This document shows, piece after piece, positions 58,469 through 64,000 of a stretch of 64,000 nucleotides of DNA. The notes below the pieces were generated by a model, which was not told the DNA's origin, searched no databases, and saw nothing but the letters and a program-made list of their open reading frames with translations. The position numbers and the translations under genes were made by a program. Source of the DNA: Talaromyces rugulosus (Eukaryota > Ascomycota > Eurotiomycetes > Eurotiales > Trichocomaceae). The stretch covers positions 186,001 to 250,000 of the forward strand of contig NC_049566.1 of NCBI RefSeq assembly GCF_013368755.1, written 5' to 3'. Numbering within the stretch: the first letter of the stretch is position 1; each line of letters opens with the position of its first letter.

Positions 58469-60345
58469 TTATACTACATCCAACCACATTCCACTTATTG
58501 GATCATTCTCTTTCCATATTACCTCCCAGTTACTGTTATTGTGCTTTTTGCGGCACATAAACCCAATCATTCCCCATGGTTCATCGGGGGGTATCACTTG
58601 GATATTCGACACTCTCTGTGATGCACCAAGTGTCGGTGTCTTTAATTCCTTTCGCTTTGGTATCATTTCTAGTGTGAAGGTGTCACCAAGACAGCTCTGA
58701 TACGGGTCTTGGGCTTCTTCAATGCGCATCACCTCCTGTGCAACTTGAGCCGCCACCCTGGCATCCCACATCCCTTCTCTGTGAGATGTCAATTCGAGAA
58801 TTCTAATCGCATGAAGTCTAATTCTCGCGACGCGGCATCTTGTTGCTGTGTAATAAAGAACCGGGATCCATCCAATGTCAACAATCGATTTCTGCATTTT
58901 CGCCGTTGCTTCGGGCAGAATTGGTTCTTGTAACCCCGCTGAAATTGTGATTGTGTTAATTGCGTATGTCAGTATGGATAGAAACCGCTCCACTTGATAA
59001 TCGAATAGCATTTCCTGATGAGCAGAAAGACACGTCTCAGCCATGACATATGCCATGTCATGGTACATTCGCAAGATGTTATAGGCGACCTTGTTCCAAT
59101 TATTGGATGCTGCCTTGTCCTGTAGGAATGAACTAATAAATGCTTGGAGCCACAAGTCGAGATCCGAGCGAAGAGAAATTTGGTTATCTTTCAACCCTCT
59201 CTCGGCCCTTTCTCGGAAACATGCTTTTTGGAAAAGGTATTCGAGTTCAAAAGCCCGAGATATAAGTATATCCATGTATTTTCTCGCTTCGAGCATGGAC
59301 AAAAATCGACCTGGGATTCTATATGCAGAGAGACTGTTGTTGATATAACTTGAAAAGTCATAACAGTACCCAAGCATGTTGACCTGTAATTTAAGCCTGA
59401 GGAACATTTGAAAAATCAGCCCTTCCGGTTCATGGTGATCAAAGAGTGGCTGGGCCTCTGCCGCCAAAGACCTCTCTAACTGCTCAATGAGTCTAAGGCC
59501 ATTGGCCAAATGTGTTATTGCAGTGGCATGATGTTGCTGAACTATTTCCAGACATACGAACACAATGCACGCAATCAATATTACTTTCAAGGAAGTATTG
59601 CTCTTGAGGCCGAAGTCTGTTCTCAGGCAATGAATAGCCTTGCCATAGGCTTCCAATGTGAATTTCTCGTCAGTGGAAAGAGAAGAAGTGGTCTCCAACT
59701 GTTCATATTTGTGGGCCGAAGTTAGTGCGAGGACGGCATGCAGGATAGCAGGCTCGCTGTAACACGCCCGAGGGAGCAAGGAGCTCCAAAATTTGAAAGA
59801 AAACAGCCCCGGGATTTTGTTGACTGTGTATTGCTGGAACCAGAAGAAAACTCCACGCTCATGTGCAGCTGCAGGGAATTCAACAAGCGACATAGGCACC
59901 GGTCCAATTTCCCATTGGCCGGTTGTAGAAAGGCTTGCATTATCCATTTTCATGTCGGCGCCAGTACAACCCAAGGGAAAATCACAAAATTGCGACTCCG
60001 ATTGCCCAAATTTGGAATTGGCATACTTTTCATTTCTAGGCCTGGTCTTGTTACGAGAAATTGCTAATTTGACGCCCGTTTGAGTAGCATTGCGAGACGG
60101 AAGATGGCCATCTCCTCCCCAGACCCCGTAGCCGTCGCATACACGACTGCTAGAGCTGCATCGATAGCAGGAAGGCTTTCCTTCATCACATTTCACTTTG
60201 CGGATTCTAAGGAAAAGATTAGTCATACTGTGGATTTATCTCCAGTGTAAGTCAATCTGCTTTACTTGCAAGTGCGGCATCCGGATTTCACTTTGGGGCC
60301 GCTTCTGCCCGATGATCCCGTCGGGTTTTTTTGAGACCGAGGCAT
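58469..60345 (-). CDS. Zn(II)2Cys6 transcription factor, 605 aa
   Basis: Exons 60345-60266 and 60206-58469 (1818 nt). The intron splits the zinc cluster after the second Cys, a placement often seen in this family. Cysteines are C23, C26, C33, C40, C43 and C50 (x2, x6, x6, x2, x6), with KIRKVKCDEGKPSC. The body has FFWFQQYTVNKIPGLFSFKF and AILHAVLALTSAH, typical for the fungal TF domain II, and its C-terminus ends in a Trp-rich stretch (DEPWGMIGF...SNWEVIW). The start (MPRSQKNPTG) is the first ATG in the exon 1 frame. It is divergent from an SDR gene with 375 bp between starts, which suggests it controls that gene; this is inferred. Confidence 0.93.
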
Positions 60346-60533
60346 AACCGCTGTGTTTACCGTAGACCGTAGGTCGAAGAGAGGAAGACAAAACAATCAG
60401 ATGCAGAGTCAAGATATCAACAAAGCTGAAGTTGCAGCAGGATGCCGGGCCGCAATCGAGGTCAATGGAACTTGATGCCCACTGGCTGTGTCGGACTCTA
60501 TGGCTTGCGATTCGCCAGCCACGCAGGCTTAGT

Positions 60534-60548
60534 CCCGGTAAGTCCGGG
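60534..60548. promoter_or_regulatory. Perfect inverted repeat CCCGG-N5-CCGGG, candidate zinc-cluster site
   Basis: CCCGGTAAGTCCGGG lies about midway between the divergent starts at 60345 and 60721. Inverted CGG/CCG half-sites with fixed spacing are the classical target of dimeric Zn2Cys6 proteins, and one is encoded by the adjacent gene. Binding is inferred, not shown. Confidence 0.45.
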
Positions 60549-60720
60549 TCGAGAATCAAGCCCTAAACCCTAGATCCTCTTTTGATGCTGGCTCTGGGAT
60601 GGGTATAAGAACCCCCTCTGTCGCCTGCTTTATGTCTTCTCATTATAATAATCCCAGCTTGAATCCTCAAAAGCACCTGTCTTTTGTCTTTCCTCAAACC
60701 CCTACTTGATCATCATCATC

Positions 60721-61788
60721 ATGGCTCCAACTACTCGTACGGATTTTGGCCAAAGTACAGATGCCAGCGACGTTGCAGCAGCATTCCCTGCCTCTGTCAA
60801 AGGCCGTACTTTCCTCATCACAGGAGTGAACAAGTTAGGCGTTGGGTATGCTACCGCCGTAGCACTGGCCACTCAGTCCCCACGCCGTCTCATTCTTGCC
60901 GGACGCTCCCATGACAAGCTTCAAGAGTGCGCAGATGCCCTTGGTAATACATACCTGGCAGTTGATTTTCGTCCGCTCGTACTGGACCTCGGTTCTCAGA
61001 AGTCCGTTCGAGCGGCGGCGGCCGAGCTTCTGTCCTGGGAGGACACTCCGGCAATAGATGTGGTGATAAACAATGCTGGGGTCATGAATATTCCTAATCG
61101 AACCCTCAGCGAAGATGGTATTGAACTACATCTGGCCACCAACCACATTGGTCATTTCCTCTTTACGAACTTGATCATGTCGAAGATCATTGCATCTGCA
61201 GCAAACTCAAGCCCAGGCGCAGCGCGTGTCATAAATGTCAGCAGTATGGCCACCGTGGCCTCACCATTACGCGCCAGCGACTTGAACTGGGAAAAGCCAA
61301 CTTTAGAACTACCAGAGGGTGAAAAGCCGAATCTCGATTTGATGAAAGCAGCAGCTGTCGTTGTTGACGAGACTATGTCATACATCCCAATGGGCGCATA
61401 CGGGCAGAGTAAAACTGCCAATATCCTTTACTCGGTTGCTTTGAACGAGAGACTTCATAGGAAGTACGGTGTGACTAGCATTGCTTTACATCCCGGAGAG
61501 ATAAAAACAGAGCTTCATAGGACTACCGATCAAGAGTGGCTCAAAAAGACTGAGGAGTGGAGAGAAAAAATGAATGTTAGTTGGAAGACCTTGGAACAAG
61601 GGGCCAGTACAGCGTTGGTGGCTGCTTTGGACCCTGAATTGGGGAAGGTCAACGGCGACGGACAAGGGCAGTTCCTTAGCGATTGCCAACCCTCTGAAAT
61701 TGCACCACCTTATGCCCTTGAAAAAGGCAAGGCGGACGAATTATGGGCGATAAGCGAGGACCTGGTGAAAGATAGTTTCTCCTGGTAG
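60721..61788 (+). CDS. Short-chain dehydrogenase/reductase (retinol-dehydrogenase-like), 355 aa
   Basis: Single exon. The ATG at 60721 (MAPTTRTDFGQ) is used; upstream the frame opens only through a TTG. The cofactor loop is TGVNKLGVG (TG-x4-G-x-G, one residue longer than usual, as in some RDH-like SDRs). Then come LAGRSHDK, NNAGVM, INVSSMAT with the Ser, and the active-site YGQSK with Tyr and Lys intact, followed by HPGEIKTEL. Length of about 355 residues fits the fungal group of classical SDRs with a long substrate-binding insert (about residues 185-220). It is predicted cytosolic and NADP-dependent, reducing a carbonyl or oxidising an alcohol of unknown nature. Divergent from the Zn2Cys6 gene. 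Confidence 0.92.
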   Translation: MAPTTRTDFGQSTDASDVAAAFPASVKGRTFLITGVNKLGVGYATAVALATQSPRRLILAGRSHDKLQECADALGNTYLAVDFRPLVLDLGSQKSVRAAAAELLSWEDTPAIDVVINNAGVMNIPNRTLSEDGIELHLATNHIGHFLFTNLIMSKIIASAANSSPGAARVINVSSMATVASPLRASDLNWEKPTLELPEGEKPNLDLMKAAAVVVDETMSYIPMGAYGQSKTANILYSVALNERLHRKYGVTSIALHPGEIKTELHRTTDQEWLKKTEEWREKMNVSWKTLEQGASTALVAALDPELGKVNGDGQGQFLSDCQPSEIAPPYALEKGKADELWAISEDLVKDSFSW

Positions 61789-62630
61789 AGAGTTATTTCG
61801 TTGATACAAAGTGGACCTCAACCTTATGATGTTATCATTCCCCCCCGGTTCATTTGCCTTTCAATTAACGAAATGAATGATAATCCAACCACTAGTACCA
61901 GCTGATGTGAAACTCCAAGAACACTAGCCTATTTGTAGTTATTAGATTGGTGAAATTTGACTTTGCTGAATACTTTCATCTATAGTGTGTAAACCTTTGA
62001 TCAAACATCCACTACTATTTAAATCATATACATGTAGTAATGGCCTGTCAGGTTTTTGTTGTTCTGTCTACATTGCCCTCACAATTAAGCAGCATGACCG
62101 AGCGTATATTAACCAATAAACAAGTCGGCGGCCACTTGCAGGTTTTTTTTTTTTTTTTGGGCACTGAAATACATTAGTATACCTCTATTTCCTCGTGATT
62201 TCTTTTCTTTCCAACGAACGTCAGCTCAGTCAGCATTACCTTGGGATTAGTCTTGAATTTATGGAAGCATATCAATACCATGCTAAAACTAAGAGGGTCC
62301 AGTTGGCATCGGTACAGCTCGAGAAGGTCTTGACAATATGGCGATAATACTGAAGGCATATCTTTGCCAGGTTTCATTTTAATAGATCAAAATGTGTGGG
62401 TTCAAAGTATTGCAGTTCGGACTGAATACCCTGACAGGATTTGAAGTCACTGAGAGGATTATTAGTTCTTCCATGATAGCATGCTATCTAAGGGTGAACA
62501 ATAGACTGATTTATGTACAGGAGGTCCAGCAAGGCCGAGACCAACTTAGATCATTGGATGTTGAAATTAAAAAAAGAGAGAAACATTAAATATAAGAGCG
62601 TCTAAGTTAGGGAAGGGTGGGGGAGACTTG
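61789..62630. other. Convergent intergenic region
   Basis: 842 bp between the SDR and the glutaminase gene. A run of about 16 T's lies at 62143-62158. The small frame at 62392-62589 has no recognisable features. No gene was supported. Confidence 0.4.
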
Positions 62631-64000
62631 CTAGTATGAAGATCCCCAGTACCCTTGATCCAGAGCCAACAACGCAAAATTTGTCCCCACAGTGGGACGT
62701 GCCTTATTTCCGATCCAAACACCAACTTCGTCACCCTCGACGTAGTATTTCGTTCCGAACGGAATGGTGTTGAGTCCGTTAGTCAAGAAAGTGTGGGTTG
62801 TGTTGATAATAACTGTTTGGACATCTGCGGACGATGTAGCAGCAACAAGAAGGTCTAGCTGTTCGTTAACAAAATCATTCCTTGGAGATAATTGCCCTAC
62901 AAATGAACTCGTGGATAAGAGAGAAATAAAAGATAAATACGTACTCCAGTCGGAAAGACCCCAATTAATGTCCGTTCCGTAGGCGGAATAATTTGCGGGA
63001 CCAGCAAATGGTAGGCCACCAGTCTGAATTTGTTGGCTGTACCACTCGGATTGAAGAGACCAAGCAGAGGAGTTGAATGTCTCTAGCTCGAGCAGGACGT
63101 CGGAATACGAGGGGAAGAGAACATTCCAAGTATCAGCAGCTCCGTAATAATAAGTAAAATGAGTGCTCTCCTCTAATGTGTCACCGTCGAGACCCAGTGC
63201 ATCTTCATAAAGAGTTGTGGCAATCGATTTGGCTGTATCTGAGTATGTAGAGTTACCCAGTATGATACTGGCTGCTTGGAGACCAATGGCAGATTGAATG
63301 GCAAGGCCGGTTTGGTTGGCTTGCGCCGGAATAGCATCCACACTTATGAGCTGGCTGGCTGGGTACAGCGAGTTCTCGTTTAGATAATCGGCCCAGCCAA
63401 CGAGAAGAGAAGTGTACTTGGCTGCGAAAGAAGTGTCATTTGTATACTTCTGGTATGCTTGCAGAAGGATCAATAGAGAAGAGCATTCAAAAAGAGGCAT
63501 CTGCTCCGCGATGCCATCGGCATGACCAGTGGCATTCGGATAATCTGTGAAATTATAGTTAGGAGAACACATATAAGACGAAAAGGATCAAAGGTCTCAG
63601 CTTACGTGTACCGAGGTCGTGAATGACCCATGGGTGAGGCCAGTCTCCGGTTGCGGAGTAGGCTAACACAGGCTCTAGGTAGAGTTTCAAATACTCCGGG
63701 TTCAAACTAACAAAAACTGGCCAGGTTTGATACATTACGTCCACTGTTTGAATATTTCCATCGCTGGAGATTTCCTTGAGGAACATTTGTGGTGAGGCCG
63801 TGGGATCGTCCAGCGGCACCTACTTCGGATTAGCTACACCCATGGAGCATATTCGTTTTTGAGGGAGAAATTACTGTGATTTCAAAGCTAGCAAATGTTT
63901 GCCGAACACTAGCTTCAATTATGTCCGCGTACTGGCTTCCCCAGTCGCTAGATACGTTTTCAGACCTAGACCGAATGGCGTGGTCGAAGGGACCCGATGC
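62631..64000 (-). CDS. GtaA-type glutaminase, 3' part of the gene (5' end beyond the right edge)
   Basis: Exons (minus) 64000-63875, 63819-63606, 63544-62945 and 62896-62631 keep one frame to TAG at 62631. Family marks are SSDWGSQYADIIEASVRQTF, QTVDVMYQTWPVF, YLEPVLAYS, PHPWVIHDLGTHYPNATGH, DGIAEQMPLFECSSLLIL, and the end ARPTVGTNFALLALDQ, as in fungal secreted glutaminase A proteins (DUF4965/DUF1793 regions). These hydrolyse L-glutamine to glutamate and ammonia. Many N-x-S/T sites fit a secreted glycoprotein. The last intron (62897-62944) is 48 bp, a multiple of three, and reading through it also stays open, so it may be retained in some transcripts. About 400 C-terminal residues are visible. 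Confidence 0.85.

Noticed and set aside
1..64000. tRNA, rRNA, CRISPR, riboswitch or bacterial-type operon features
   Set aside because: None seen; gene structure is clearly eukaryotic with spliceosomal introns.

Overview
The window is fungal nuclear DNA, most likely from a filamentous ascomycete (Pezizomycotina). Genes are split by many introns of about 50-75 bp with GT...AG ends. The gene families (fungal Zn2Cys6 regulators, a multidomain highly reducing polyketide synthase, 2EXR, Crinkler-like NTPase, HeLo-type kinase, GH3, CE12) are typical of that group. I cannot place the genus. No rRNA, tRNA or CRISPR was seen. Exon models were built by hand by joining open frames at splice sites; except for the low-confidence two-exon candidate at 22.7-23.8 kb, every joined model called CDS that lies wholly inside the window sums to a multiple of three.

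Layout. 0-25.5 kb is a polyketide gene cluster in partial decay. It holds a truncated Zn2Cys6 regulator at the left edge, an intact eight-exon HR-PKS (KS-AT-DH-cMT-ER-KR-ACP, 2510 aa, no release domain), a DHA2-type MFS exporter, a 2-oxoglutarate/Fe(II) oxygenase, an SDR lacking the catalytic Lys, a three-repeat Myb protein in six exons, a bZIP relic, a Baeyer-Villiger-type monooxygenase with two nonsense codons, and an alpha/beta hydrolase with frameshifts and no HGGG oxyanion loop. An AT-rich element with terminal inverted repeats sits at 14.4-14.8 kb. The core enzyme, exporter and oxygenase look functional, while the later tailoring genes look lost.

25.5-41.2 kb is a mixed accessory and conflict-type region: a 2EXR protein, a secreted His/Gly-rich protein, a Crinkler-like P-loop NTPase with a probable PD-(D/E)XK nuclease end, a catechol O-methyltransferase, a secreted protein of unknown function, a Ser/Thr kinase cut off from a ZZ zinc-finger tail, and a broken kinase with a HeLo-like N-terminus.

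41.6-53.0 kb is a carbohydrate-use region: a Zn2Cys6 regulator, a paraoxonase/SMP-30-like lactonase, a rhamnogalacturonan acetylesterase (CE12), an unassigned C-terminal gene relic and a GH3 beta-glucosidase. 54.2-61.8 kb is a symmetric four-gene group (MFS, two tail-to-tail Zn2Cys6 regulators, SDR) with divergent promoters. The right edge holds the 3' part of a GtaA-type glutaminase gene.
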